Below, piece after piece: positions 7,735-15,567 of a stretch of DNA of 20,552 nucleotides. The translations under genes were made by a program, and so were the position numbers. Numbering within the stretch: the first letter of the stretch is position 1; each line of letters begins with the position of its first letter. The notes under the pieces were generated by a model that was not told where the DNA came from, ran no database searches, and saw only the letters and a list, made by a program, of their open reading frames with translations. The stretch comes from an uncultured Bacteroidales bacterium (GTDB lineage: Bacteria; Bacteroidota; Bacteroidia; Bacteroidales; UBA932), in contig CAMNNS010000008.1 of assembly GCA_946545765.1 (NCBI GenBank), positions 1 through 20,552 of the forward strand, read 5' to 3'.

Positions 7735-8541
7735 ATGATAAAATTTGTCTCTTTATCAAGTGGCAGTAGTGGAAATTGCTACTATTTTACAAATGGTAGT
7801 ACAACATTCTTAATTGATGCAGGTATTGGGCCACGAAGGATTAAAAAGATATTGTCTGAATATTCGTTAGATTTAGAGAGTGTAAATTTTATTTTGATTA
7901 CCCATGACCACATAGATCATATTAAGTCTTTGGGTGTTATTGTAAATAGGTATCATAAATTAGTATATACAAGCGATTTATTAAAATCTTCATTACTAAA
8001 TCATAGCATAACAAGAAATACCTTAAAAGGGAGCATTAATTGTATAGAAATATCCAAAGAGAATAATATACAAGGGGTAAAAGTTACCCCTTTTTTAGTC
8101 CCTCACGATGCCACTCAGACATTAGGTTATTTTATAGAATTTGAGAATAAAAAAATTACATTAGTAACTGATTGTGGCGAGGTTACAGATGAGATACTTA
8201 ACTTCTCAAAAAAAGCAGATATTTTAATATTTGAATCTAATTATGACGACAAGATGTTGTTAAATGGGGCATATCCAGCAGTATTAAAAAACAGAATAAA
8301 AAATTCCCACTTGGGGCATCTAAGTAATAATGAGGCTTGTGAAGCACTTAAAAAAATATTCTCAGATCGAGAGGGTTCATTAGAGTATCTTTTTCTTTGC
8401 CATCTTTCTGGCAACAATAACACTCCAGAGATAGCATATAATACAGTTACAGATGGGTTAAAATCTATTGGTGTTGATTTATCCAATAGAACAATTTTAA
8501 CATTGCCTCGTGGAAAGGCTTCTAATCTCTACACATTTTAG
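7735..8541 (+). CDS. Metallo-beta-lactamase-fold hydrolase, YycJ/WalJ-like
   Basis: A 268-residue cytoplasmic metal-dependent hydrolase. The opening FVSLSSGSSGNCYY (4-17) is characteristic of the YycJ (WalJ) branch, and the dinuclear-metal motif THDHIDH (56-62, HxHxDH) follows. Further conserved pieces are PHDA, TDCGEV and a late SHLGHLSNNEA that supplies another histidine ligand. Members have been proposed to act as DNA exonucleases or in coordinating replication with cell division, but the function in Bacteroidota is not settled. The ATG lies 1 nt after the phosphorylase stop codon, so it is translated from the same transcript. No link to nucleoside salvage is apparent from the sequence beyond this coupling. 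Confidence 0.88.
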   Translation: MIKFVSLSSGSSGNCYYFTNGSTTFLIDAGIGPRRIKKILSEYSLDLESVNFILITHDHIDHIKSLGVIVNRYHKLVYTSDLLKSSLLNHSITRNTLKGSINCIEISKENNIQGVKVTPFLVPHDATQTLGYFIEFENKKITLVTDCGEVTDEILNFSKKADILIFESNYDDKMLLNGAYPAVLKNRIKNSHLGHLSNNEACEALKKIFSDREGSLEYLFLCHLSGNNNTPEIAYNTVTDGLKSIGVDLSNRTILTLPRGKASNLYTF

Positions 8542-8550
8542 CTTTTTTTG

Positions 8551-8558
8551 TAAATTTG
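8551..8558 (+). promoter_or_regulatory. -7 promoter box upstream of the aquaporin gene
   Basis: TAAATTTG matches TAnnTTTG exactly and lies 30 nt before the aquaporin ATG, immediately after the stop codon of the preceding gene. A TTTG at the proper upstream distance is not seen, so this is half-supported. Confidence 0.4.
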
Positions 8559-8588
8559 TATAAATAATTCATTTAAATATCTATAAAT

Positions 8589-9290
8589 ATGAAAAAGTAT
8601 TTAGCAGAAATGTTTGGCACAATGGTACTTGTGCTAATGGGTTGCGGTGCTGCCGTTAGCCTAAATTGTTCTTCTAATTGTGCAGAAACTGTAAACGCTG
8701 CTTCCGTTATTGGAACAGCCTTGGCTTTTGGTCTATCAGTTGTAGTTATGGCTTATACTATTGGTGGTATAAGTGGTTGCCATATAAATCCAGCGATCAC
8801 ATTCGGTGCTTGGCTAAGTAAAAGGATAGGTGGTAAAGATGCCATTATGTATATCATTTTTCAAATCATAGGAGCTTTCGTAGGTTCTGTTATCCTATAT
8901 CTTTTAGTAGGAAATGTTGCAGGAATGGAGGGGACAGGAGCAAACGATTTACAAGAGGGGGTTACACCTTTAGGTGGCTTATTGGCTGAGATTATCTTTA
9001 CATGTGTATTTGTTTTGGTTGTTCTTGGTGCAACTTCTAAAACTAATGGTGCAACAAACAATTTTGCAGGTTTAGCTATTGGCTTGGCATTAGTTTTAGT
9101 GCATATTGTATGTATAAGATATACTGGTACATCTGTAAATCCTGCTCGTTCAATCGCCCCTGCTATCTTCCAACAAGGTAGTGCATTATCTAACCTATGG
9201 ATATTTATTGTAGGACCATTTATTGGAGCTGCTTTAGCTGCAGGTATTTGGTGTATAGTAGATTGTAATTGCAACTGCAAGAAAGACTAA
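8589..9290 (+). CDS. aqpZ: Aquaporin Z-type water channel
   Basis: A 233-residue, six-helix major intrinsic protein of the inner membrane. Both half-helix NPA motifs are present: HINPAITFG (65-73) and TSVNPARS (181-188). The selectivity filter residues F47, H172, T181 and R187 match the narrow, water-selective E. coli AqpZ rather than a glycerol facilitator. Length fits the family. An oddity is cysteine content: a Cys pair in the first outer loop (NCSSNC, 26-31), one beside the first NPA (GCH) and a cytoplasmic tail ending CNCNCKKD. It has its own probable promoter and a strong terminator (9314-9343) and thus appears to be a single-gene unit, convergent with hydE. Confidence 0.95.
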   Translation: MKKYLAEMFGTMVLVLMGCGAAVSLNCSSNCAETVNAASVIGTALAFGLSVVVMAYTIGGISGCHINPAITFGAWLSKRIGGKDAIMYIIFQIIGAFVGSVILYLLVGNVAGMEGTGANDLQEGVTPLGGLLAEIIFTCVFVLVVLGATSKTNGATNNFAGLAIGLALVLVHIVCIRYTGTSVNPARSIAPAIFQQGSALSNLWIFIVGPFIGAALAAGIWCIVDCNCNCKKD

Positions 9291-9313
9291 TAGAGATTTA
9301 TATATATTACTTG

Positions 9314-9343
9314 GGGGTGATTTAAATATCATCCCTTTTTTTT
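9314..9343 (+). terminator. Intrinsic terminator of the aquaporin gene
   Basis: GGGGTGAT (9314-9321) pairs with ATCATCCC (9328-9335) through 8 bp including one G-U, closes a 6-nt loop and is followed by eight T residues (9336-9343). Its 3' half and T run lie inside the last codons of the convergent hydE gene; the hydE stop codon is in the loop region (9322-9324). Confidence 0.85.
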
Positions 9344-10377
9344 ACATCTCCTCTCGATACAATAGCAGTATATCCTATATTTTTTATCTTTTCTTCTAAA
9401 AGAACTTTAGATTGAGCCGATTCAACCCCTGTAGAGATTTTATTATCATATAGGTCGTATTTTTTTCTAACCTCATAAGGGGAAAGATTTGGCATAACTA
9501 CATTAGCACCAGATTGTAACCCCAACTCTCTGCCACATTTATCTATACTCCCAAGTGCAGTTGTTGATGGTATAAGTGCATAAGGGAACATAAGCCTTAC
9601 TATAGAAATCATTCTTAATGTAAGTTGTAGATCTCCATTTGGAAATTTTGCAAAGGGGGTATTATAATGTGAGATAAAAGGACCAATACCAATCATATCG
9701 GGTTTTAACTCTTGTAAAAATCTTAAATCTGAAATGAGATTTTTTGTGGTTTGGTAAGGGGAACCAACCATAAAGCCCGACCCAACTTGGTATCCTATTT
9801 TTTTTAAATTAAAAAGAGACTCTTTTCTATTTTGTAAACTTTGACTATCGGGATGAAGTAGCTTATAATGCTTATCTTCTGCTGTTTCATGCCTTAATAA
9901 ATATCTGTTAGCCCCACTTTCATAGAATCTTTTATAACTCTCATAACTTTTTTCACCGATAGATAATGTAATGGCACAATCGGGAAAAGATGCTCTAATT
10001 TTAGAGACAATACTGCAAATTCTATCATCTGTAAAATACTGATCTTCGCCACCTTGTAGAACAAATGTCCTAAATCCTAATTCGTAACCTTCTCTGCAAC
10101 AAGCAAGAATCTCTTCTTCTGAAAGTCTGTATCTTTGGGTTAACCTATTAGATTTTCTTATTCCGCAGTAAAAGCAATCGTTTTTACAATAATTTGTTAT
10201 CTCTATCAATCCCCTTAAATATACATCGTTAGAGTAGATTTCTCTTCTGACTTTATCTGCAATCTTGCTGAGATAATTATCTTGTTGTTCTGTCTCTATA
10301 AGCAAAGCAAGCTCAGAATCGGTAAGATTCTGAGCTTTAGCTAATGTATCAACTATATTTGAATAATTGTCTATCAA
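9322..10377 (-). CDS. hydE: [FeFe]-hydrogenase maturase HydE, radical SAM enzyme
   Basis: A 351-residue radical S-adenosylmethionine enzyme that helps build the dithiolate-bridged di-iron part of the H-cluster. The cluster-binding motif CKNDCFYC (64-71, CX3CX2C) follows LRGLIEITNY, and the body keeps the BioB/HydE-type barrel features VLQGGEDQYF, LRHETAED and GSGFMVGSPYQT. Length agrees with the roughly 350 residues of characterised HydE. The start codon is TTG (10375-10377); no in-frame ATG lies between it and a stop codon further upstream, and it sits 2 nt after the pckA stop, so translational coupling to pckA is likely. HydF, HydG and a hydrogenase are not in this window. The paralogue PylB was considered, but the cysteine motif context and hydrogen-fermenting setting favour HydE. 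Confidence 0.9.
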   Translation of the reverse strand: MIDNYSNIVDTLAKAQNLTDSELALLIETEQQDNYLSKIADKVRREIYSNDVYLRGLIEITNYCKNDCFYCGIRKSNRLTQRYRLSEEEILACCREGYELGFRTFVLQGGEDQYFTDDRICSIVSKIRASFPDCAITLSIGEKSYESYKRFYESGANRYLLRHETAEDKHYKLLHPDSQSLQNRKESLFNLKKIGYQVGSGFMVGSPYQTTKNLISDLRFLQELKPDMIGIGPFISHYNTPFAKFPNGDLQLTLRMISIVRLMFPYALIPSTTALGSIDKCGRELGLQSGANVVMPNLSPYEVRKKYDLYDNKISTGVESAQSKVLLEEKIKNIGYTAIVSRGDVKKRDDI

Positions 10378-10379
10378 AA

Positions 10380-11984
10380 TTATAACTTTGGTCCAGCTTC
10401 TACAAGTGCTTTACCTTCTTCGTTTGTAGTAAACTTAGCAAAGTTCTTTATAAATCTTTCTGCAAGATCTTTTGCTTTAGTATCCCATTGAGAAGCATCT
10501 GAATATGTGTCTCTTGGATCTAAAATAGCACTATCTACACCAGGAAGTTGAGTTGGTACTTCAAAATTAAAATATGGAATTTTCTTTGAAGGGGCATTAT
10601 CTATAGAACCATCTAATATTGCGTTGATTATACCTCTTGTATCTTTAATAGAAATTCTCTTACCTGTACCATTCCATCCAGTATTAACAAGATATGCTTT
10701 TGCTCCAACTTTTTCCATTTTTTTAACCAACTCTTCACCATATTTTGTTGGATGTAGAGAGAGGAAAGCTGCCCCGAAACATGCAGAGAAAGTTGGTGTA
10801 GGCTCTGTTATACCACGCTCTGTGCCAGCAAGTTTAGCGGTGAAACCGCTTAAGAAGTAGTATTTTGTTTGCTCTGGAGTAAGAATAGAAACTGGAGGTA
10901 AAACACCAAAAGCATCTGCAGATAAAAATATAACTTTCTTAGCAGAAGGAGCTTTTGAAATTGGTTTAACAATGTTTTTAATGTGGTAAATAGGGTAAGA
11001 TACTCTGGTATTCTCTGTTACAGACTTATCTGTGAAATCTATTTTACCATCTTTATCAACTGTAACATTCTCTAAAAGAGCATCTTTCTTAATAGCACCA
11101 TATATTTCTGGCTCAGCATTTTTATCGAGATTGATAACTTTTGCATAGCAACCACCTTCAAAATTAAAGATTCCGTCATCATCCCAACCATGCTCATCAT
11201 CACCGATAAGTGCTCTGTGTTCATCTGTAGATAGTGTAGTTTTGCCTGTACCAGAAAGTCCAAAGAATATAGCAGTTTCACCCTTCTCGTTTGTATTTGC
11301 ACTACAATGCATTGAGGCAATTCCCCTTAAAGGAAGAAGGTAATTCATATATGAGAACATACCTTTTTTCATCTCTCCACCATACCATGTATTTATTATC
11401 ACTTGCATCTTTTCTGTAATGTTAAATACAACAGCAGTTTCTGAATTAAGTCCAAGCTCTTTATAATTTTCTACTTTAGCTTTAGAGGCATTAAGGACAA
11501 CAAAATCAGGCTCCCCAAAGTTTTTTAACTCCTCTTCTGTAGGGCGGATAAACATATTCTTAACAAAATGAGCTTGCCAAGCAACTTCCATAATAAAGCG
11601 AACCTTAATTCGTGTATTCTCATTTGCACCGCAAAAACCATCTACGACATACAATTTTTTGTTAGATAACTCCTCTTTTGCAATTCTCTTTAACTCTTCC
11701 CATGTCTCTTTAGATACAGGCTTATTATCATTCTTGTATTCATCAGAAGTCCACCATATTGTATCTTTTGAAAGTTCGTCCATTACCCAGAACTTATCTT
11801 TTGGAGATCTACCTGTATAAACTCCTGTCATTACATTTACAGCACCTAATTCAGTAACTTGACCTTTGTCAAATCCGGTAAGTTCAGGTTTAATCTCTTC
11901 TTCATACAAATATTCGTATGAAGGGTTGTAAATCACCTCTTTAACCCCGGTGATTCCATACTTTGTTAAATCTATATTAGCCAT
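10380..11984 (-). CDS. pckA: Phosphoenolpyruvate carboxykinase (ATP)
   Basis: A 534-residue cytoplasmic enzyme that interconverts oxaloacetate plus ATP with PEP plus CO2 plus ADP. In fermentative Bacteroidales it commonly runs in the carboxylating direction toward succinate or propionate. The substrate-binding RSPKDK (59-64), the metal/PEP-site YGGEMKKG (201-208), the kinase-type P loop GLSGTGKTT (242-250) and the adjacent [20 protein letters not shown] (261-280) are all intact. Length matches the ATP-dependent family. A consensus promoter at 12011-12040 gives a leader of about 20 nt, and hydE follows after 2 nt. Nothing is truncated or missing. Confidence 0.98.
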   Translation of the reverse strand: MANIDLTKYGITGVKEVIYNPSYEYLYEEEIKPELTGFDKGQVTELGAVNVMTGVYTGRSPKDKFWVMDELSKDTIWWTSDEYKNDNKPVSKETWEELKRIAKEELSNKKLYVVDGFCGANENTRIKVRFIMEVAWQAHFVKNMFIRPTEEELKNFGEPDFVVLNASKAKVENYKELGLNSETAVVFNITEKMQVIINTWYGGEMKKGMFSYMNYLLPLRGIASMHCSANTNEKGETAIFFGLSGTGKTTLSTDEHRALIGDDEHGWDDDGIFNFEGGCYAKVINLDKNAEPEIYGAIKKDALLENVTVDKDGKIDFTDKSVTENTRVSYPIYHIKNIVKPISKAPSAKKVIFLSADAFGVLPPVSILTPEQTKYYFLSGFTAKLAGTERGITEPTPTFSACFGAAFLSLHPTKYGEELVKKMEKVGAKAYLVNTGWNGTGKRISIKDTRGIINAILDGSIDNAPSKKIPYFNFEVPTQLPGVDSAILDPRDTYSDASQWDTKAKDLAERFIKNFAKFTTNEEGKALVEAGPKL

Positions 11985-12010
11985 ATAAATAATTGTTAAA
12001 TTTTCTAAAA

Positions 12011-12040
12011 CAAATATACAATTAAAAAATAATAAACAAA
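12011..12040 (-). promoter_or_regulatory. Bacteroidota-type promoter of pckA-hydE
   Basis: On the minus strand TTTG (12037-12040) is followed after 18 nt by TATATTTG (12011-12018), both perfect matches to the phylum consensus. Transcription should begin near 12005, about 20 nt before the pckA ATG. This separates pckA-hydE from the upstream pseudouridine synthase gene. Confidence 0.75.
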
Positions 12041-12056
12041 TTTTGTACCCCTTAAC

Positions 12057-12773
12057 TCAACTCTCAACTCCTGGGAATGCAACATTTGAAATTGGGGCTT
12101 CTACCTCAACTTTAATCTTTTTTATAGGGTGAATAAACTCTATTCTCCTTGCGTGCAGTGAGATAGAACCATCTTTGTTTGAGCGTGGTGCTCCATATTT
12201 TAAATCACCTTTTATTGGAGAACCTATATATGATAATTGAGCCCGTATTTGGTGATGTCTCCCGGTATATAACTCTATTTCAAGAAGATAATATTTATTT
12301 GTTGCTCCTATAAGTTTGTATTTTAATCTCGCCTCTTTATACCCTTTCTTCATCTTTGAACTAACATAGGTTTTATTTTTTTTCTCATCGCGATAAAGAA
12401 AATTTACCAACTCTCTCTCTTCATCTTTTGGTTTTAACCCCACTAAAGCCCAGTAAGTTTTGTGAACTTCTCCATCTTTTAACATTTGGTTAATTCTCTC
12501 TAAGCCTTTTGATGTTTTGGCAAATATAGTAGCTCCGCTTGTTGGGCGATCTAATCTGTGTGGCACACCCAAATAGACAGCACCCGGTTTATTATCTCTT
12601 TGAGATATAAATGCTTTTATAGTCTCGCTTAAAGGTTCATCTTCTGTTTTATCCCCTTGTACAATCTCACCTGCTCTCTTACAAAAAATTATGTAATGGT
12701 TGTCTTCATAGAGAATACGATCTCTAATGTTGGCGAATTCTTTATTTGATAATATTCTGTAATGATTATCCAT
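12057..12773 (-). CDS. RluA-family RNA pseudouridine synthase
   Basis: A 238-residue enzyme that isomerises specific uridines in rRNA or tRNA to pseudouridine. The catalytic loop is PHRLDRPTSG (71-80) with D75 as the catalytic aspartate; YTGRHHQIRAQL and GDLKYGA match the later conserved motifs. There is no S4 RNA-binding domain at the N-terminus, so it is a short, catalytic-core-only member, similar in size to TruC- or RluA-like proteins. The precise target nucleotide cannot be told from sequence. It starts 10 nt after the stop of the TSUP transporter gene and is likely co-transcribed with it. Confidence 0.92.
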   Translation of the reverse strand: MDNHYRILSNKEFANIRDRILYEDNHYIIFCKRAGEIVQGDKTEDEPLSETIKAFISQRDNKPGAVYLGVPHRLDRPTSGATIFAKTSKGLERINQMLKDGEVHKTYWALVGLKPKDEERELVNFLYRDEKKNKTYVSSKMKKGYKEARLKYKLIGATNKYYLLEIELYTGRHHQIRAQLSYIGSPIKGDLKYGAPRSNKDGSISLHARRIEFIHPIKKIKVEVEAPISNVAFPGVES

Positions 12774-12783
12774 GAAAACGATT

Positions 12784-13602
12784 TTATGAAAATTGTTTGT
12801 AAATCAGAAGAGCAGACATTATTAGTACTATTGCTGTAACAAAAATCTTTATAAATTTTTCTCCCCCTTTTATAGAGGCATAAGAGCCTAATATTCCACC
12901 GATTATATTGCCTACAGCATAAATTAGTGCAACTCCCCAATTAACTTGTCCGGCAATTATAAAAACAATTAGGGCAAGTGGAGTATAGATAGTTACAGCA
13001 AACTGTTTTAGGGCATTAGATCTAATCATATCTGTGCCAAGCATAAAAAAGCTACCAAACATTATTAGGAGACCAACTCCCGAATGGGTAAATCCTCCGT
13101 AAATTCCAATCAATGAAAATACTAAAAACTTCCATAGGGCAATATTACTATTATTTGATTCCTCATGATTCTTCTCTTGATTGCTTTTTTGAGAGATAGC
13201 ATTCTTATTGACAAACAGAAGAATAGACATCAGAGGAAGAATTATAGCCATAACAATCTCAATAATTTTGACATTTAGAATTGCTGCCAAGATTGCTCCA
13301 ATTATAGCTCCAACCCCGACTGGAACCCCTACATTGAGACCTGTCTTTATATTTAGAAAACCTTTCTTTTTAAAGATAAATGAGGTTGTTATAAATTGTA
13401 GTAGTACCCCAACTCTTGTTGTACCATTAGCAACATTTATAGGCATACCCATTAGCATAAATAGGGCATAAGATATAGCAGTTGCCATCCCTGCAATTGT
13501 GTTTATGAAACCAACAAAGATACCTATCGCGATTAGTATTAAAATGATCCGATAGTCATAAAATGGTGTCTGTAATAAAAAGTTGTGTAAACTCTCGTAC
13601 AT
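12784..13602 (-). CDS. TSUP (TauE/SafE) family membrane transporter or permease
   Basis: With the start chosen here the protein has 272 residues and about eight hydrophobic segments in two similar halves joined by a polar linker rich in Asn, Lys and Glu (about residues 138-151). This is the layout of the TSUP family, whose members move sulfite, sulfoacetate, taurine-derived sulfonates or other organic anions. GIFVGFINTIAGMATAISY near the N-terminus and GIYGGFTHSGVGLLIMFG after the linker are the paired repeat motifs. I start at ATG 13600-13602 (MYESLHNF); a longer frame beginning with TTG at 13659 exists, but a perfect -7 box at 13624-13631 lies inside it, so the ATG is more likely. Substrate unknown. 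Confidence 0.85.
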   Translation of the reverse strand: MYESLHNFLLQTPFYDYRIILILIAIGIFVGFINTIAGMATAISYALFMLMGMPINVANGTTRVGVLLQFITTSFIFKKKGFLNIKTGLNVGVPVGVGAIIGAILAAILNVKIIEIVMAIILPLMSILLFVNKNAISQKSNQEKNHEESNNSNIALWKFLVFSLIGIYGGFTHSGVGLLIMFGSFFMLGTDMIRSNALKQFAVTIYTPLALIVFIIAGQVNWGVALIYAVGNIIGGILGSYASIKGGEKFIKIFVTAIVLIMSALLIYKQFS

Positions 13603-13623
13603 TATAACAGAATTATAGGTGTG

Positions 13624-13631
13624 CAAATGTA
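13624..13631 (-). promoter_or_regulatory. -7 promoter box of the TSUP transporter gene
   Basis: TACATTTG on the minus strand matches TAnnTTTG exactly and lies 21 nt upstream of the ATG at 13602. A proper -33 box is not evident. Its place supports the shorter protein start. Confidence 0.4.
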
Positions 13632-13704
13632 TGCTTTTTTTACCATTGTTATGTGCCAAAATGACATTTTAGTACCAAAAAATAAATATGGCAAACTAAT
13701 TGTC

Positions 13705-13712
13705 TATATTTG
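13705..13712 (+). promoter_or_regulatory. -7 promoter box of grpE-dnaJ
   Basis: TATATTTG matches TAnnTTTG exactly, 54 nt upstream of the grpE ATG. No TTTG appears at the normal upstream distance. I see no CIRCE-type inverted repeat, so HrcA control is not supported here. Confidence 0.45.
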
Positions 13713-13766
13713 GGGGCGAAAAATGATAGATATTTAGATTATGAATAGTTTTAATGGATAAAAGAT

Positions 13767-14369
13767 ATGAAGAATCGTACAGATAATGAGAAAAATATAA
13801 AACCAGAATCAGAGGGTGTAGAGTCTGTGAATAAACAAAATGCAGATGGAGTAGAAAATGCAGATGTTGCTAAAAAAGAAGAAAATGCAGAAGATATAGA
13901 TAAACAATGTACTGATACTCCCGAAGATAAAATTGCAAAATTAGAAGAAGAAGTTAATTCTAAAAGAGATGATTATCTTCGTCTTGCTGCGGAGTTTGAT
14001 AATTACAGAAGAAGGGTGAGTAAGGAGAAGTTAGACCTAATAACCACTGCATCTGAGGGGGTTTTAAAAGGTTTACTCCCTATAGTTGATGATTTTGAGA
14101 GAGCTATTGTAGCACTTAAAGATTCAGAAGATTCTGATACCGCAAAAGAGGGGACAGAATTAATTTACAAGAAGTTAGTTGAGTATCTAAAAAATAATGG
14201 TGTAAAAGAAATAGAGGCTCTTGGTAAAGAGTTAGATACAGATTTTCATGAAGCTATAGCTCAAATACCTTCTCCCGATAGTAAAAACAAAATTATAGAG
14301 GTAGTGCAGAAAGGTTATTTACTTGGAGATAAGGTGATTAGATTTGCAAAAGTAGTTGTGGGTTGCTAA
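13767..14369 (+). CDS. grpE: GrpE, nucleotide exchange factor of DnaK
   Basis: A 200-residue co-chaperone that releases ADP from DnaK. A polar, acidic N-terminal tail (about 1-50, rich in Glu, Asp, Asn and Lys) precedes the long dimerisation helix with the familiar RDDYLRLAAEFDNYRRRVSKE (67-87 region) and the C-terminal beta domain ending in GYLLGDKVIRFAKVVVG (183-199). Length is normal. dnaJ begins 29 nt after its stop on the same strand. A -7 box at 13705-13712 provides a promoter with a leader of about 50 nt. Confidence 0.97.
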   Translation: MKNRTDNEKNIKPESEGVESVNKQNADGVENADVAKKEENAEDIDKQCTDTPEDKIAKLEEEVNSKRDDYLRLAAEFDNYRRRVSKEKLDLITTASEGVLKGLLPIVDDFERAIVALKDSEDSDTAKEGTELIYKKLVEYLKNNGVKEIEALGKELDTDFHEAIAQIPSPDSKNKIIEVVQKGYLLGDKVIRFAKVVVGC

Positions 14370-14398
14370 ATATTTCAAAGAAATAAATATTAAAAAAG

Positions 14399-15565
14399 AT
14401 GGCAGAGAAAAGGGATTATTATGAGGTGCTTGGTGTTGCAAAAAATGCCAGTGCCGATGAGATAAAAAAAGCTTATAGAAAATTGGCACTTCAGTACCAC
14501 CCCGATAGAAATCCGGGCGATAAAGATGCTGAAGAAAAATTTAAAGAAGCTGCCGAGGCGTACGATGTTCTCTCTGATGAAAACAAGCGTAGCCGTTATG
14601 ATCAATTTGGTTTTGCAGGAATGGATGGAGCAGGTGGTTTTAGTGGTGGTGGATTTAGTGTAGAAGATATATTTTCCCATTTTGGTGATATTTTTGGTGG
14701 TAGATTCGGAGGTGGTTTTGGAGACTTTTTCGGTGGATTTGGTTCCTCTTCTCGTGGTGGTAGAAGGGTTGAGAAAGGGAGCGATTTAAGAATAAAAGTA
14801 AAATTGACTTTAGAGGAGATAGTTAAAGGTTGTGAGAAAAAGTTTAAGATCAATACCCTTATCCCTTGCGATGAGTGTGGTGGAAAAGGGGCAGTGAATG
14901 ACTCTGATATTAAGACATGTACAGTTTGTCATGGTTCTGGAGTTGAAACACGAGTCGTCAATTCTATGTTTGGACAAATGCAGACTCAAACAACTTGTTC
15001 TAAATGTAACGGAACAGGCAAGATTATAGTAAAACCTTGTAAGAAGTGTAATGGAAATGGTTTACAGAGAGCAGCCCAAGAAGTTAGTTTTAAGATACCT
15101 GCAGGTGCTGTAGATGGGACAATTATTCGGGTTCCAGGTAAAGGTAATGCTGCAAGAAATGGGGGAATTACAGGAGATTTACTTGTTGTTATTGAGGAGG
15201 AGCGCCATCGCGATTTTGAGAGGGAAGATAATGACCTCATATATCCTTTGTTTATAAGTATTCCCGATGCGATTTCTGGTTGTGAGGCAGAAATCCCTGC
15301 AATAGATGGTAGGTTAAAGATTAAAATTGCTCCTGGTACTCAAAGTGGTAAAATGTTAAGACTAAGAGGGAAAGGTGTACCAGATATAAATGGCTATGGC
15401 AGAGGAGATCTTCTTGTTTATGTTCAGGTGTGGATACCAAAACATCTTAATTCTGAGGAGAAAAAACTCGTAGAACAGTTAAGTAAATTAGACTCATTTA
15501 AGCCAATACCAAGTGGTGAGGATAAAGAGAGTTTTTTTGATAGACTCAAAGGGCTTTTTAGATAA
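14399..15565 (+). CDS. dnaJ: Chaperone DnaJ (Hsp40)
   Basis: A 388-residue type I J protein that delivers substrates to DnaK and stimulates its ATPase. The J domain carries the catalytic HPD at 34-36. A Gly/Phe-rich linker follows (about 70-120), with repeated GGFGG-type motifs. Four zinc-finger repeats are complete: CDECGGKG (157-164), CTVCHGSG (174-181), CSKCNGTG (200-207) and CKKCNGNG (214-221). The C-terminal substrate-binding domains end with a short hydrophobic helix (FFDRLKGLF). grpE lies upstream and the exported peptidase gene begins 2 nt downstream, so all three are probably on one transcript; dnaK is not in this window. Confidence 0.98.
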   Translation: MAEKRDYYEVLGVAKNASADEIKKAYRKLALQYHPDRNPGDKDAEEKFKEAAEAYDVLSDENKRSRYDQFGFAGMDGAGGFSGGGFSVEDIFSHFGDIFGGRFGGGFGDFFGGFGSSSRGGRRVEKGSDLRIKVKLTLEEIVKGCEKKFKINTLIPCDECGGKGAVNDSDIKTCTVCHGSGVETRVVNSMFGQMQTQTTCSKCNGTGKIIVKPCKKCNGNGLQRAAQEVSFKIPAGAVDGTIIRVPGKGNAARNGGITGDLLVVIEEERHRDFEREDNDLIYPLFISIPDAISGCEAEIPAIDGRLKIKIAPGTQSGKMLRLRGKGVPDINGYGRGDLLVYVQVWIPKHLNSEEKKLVEQLSKLDSFKPIPSGEDKESFFDRLKGLFR

Positions 15566-15567
15566 AT

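Noticed and set aside
8505..8549. Terminator after the YycJ-like gene
   Set aside because: A short GCCT/AGGC repeat and a T run exist, but they are not adjacent and the pairing is poor.
8861..9280. 139-residue open frame opposite the aquaporin gene
   Set aside because: Proline/threonine/lysine-rich antisense shadow of a well-recognised membrane protein; no motifs or promoter.
12689..12940. Open frame overlapping the TSUP and RluA genes on the same strand
   Set aside because: Lies fully across two clear genes in another frame, with no family features.
13603..13659. N-terminal extension of the TSUP transporter to a TTG at 13659
   Set aside because: The extension is polar (HNNGKKSIHLHTYN), begins with TTG and contains a perfect -7 promoter box, so the ATG at 13602 is preferred.
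13660..13766. CIRCE heat-shock operator before grpE
   Set aside because: No TTAGCACTC/GAGTGCTAA-type inverted repeat was found.
14602..14853. Proline-rich open frame opposite the dnaJ Gly/Phe region
   Set aside because: Antisense reading of glycine codons gives proline; an artefact.
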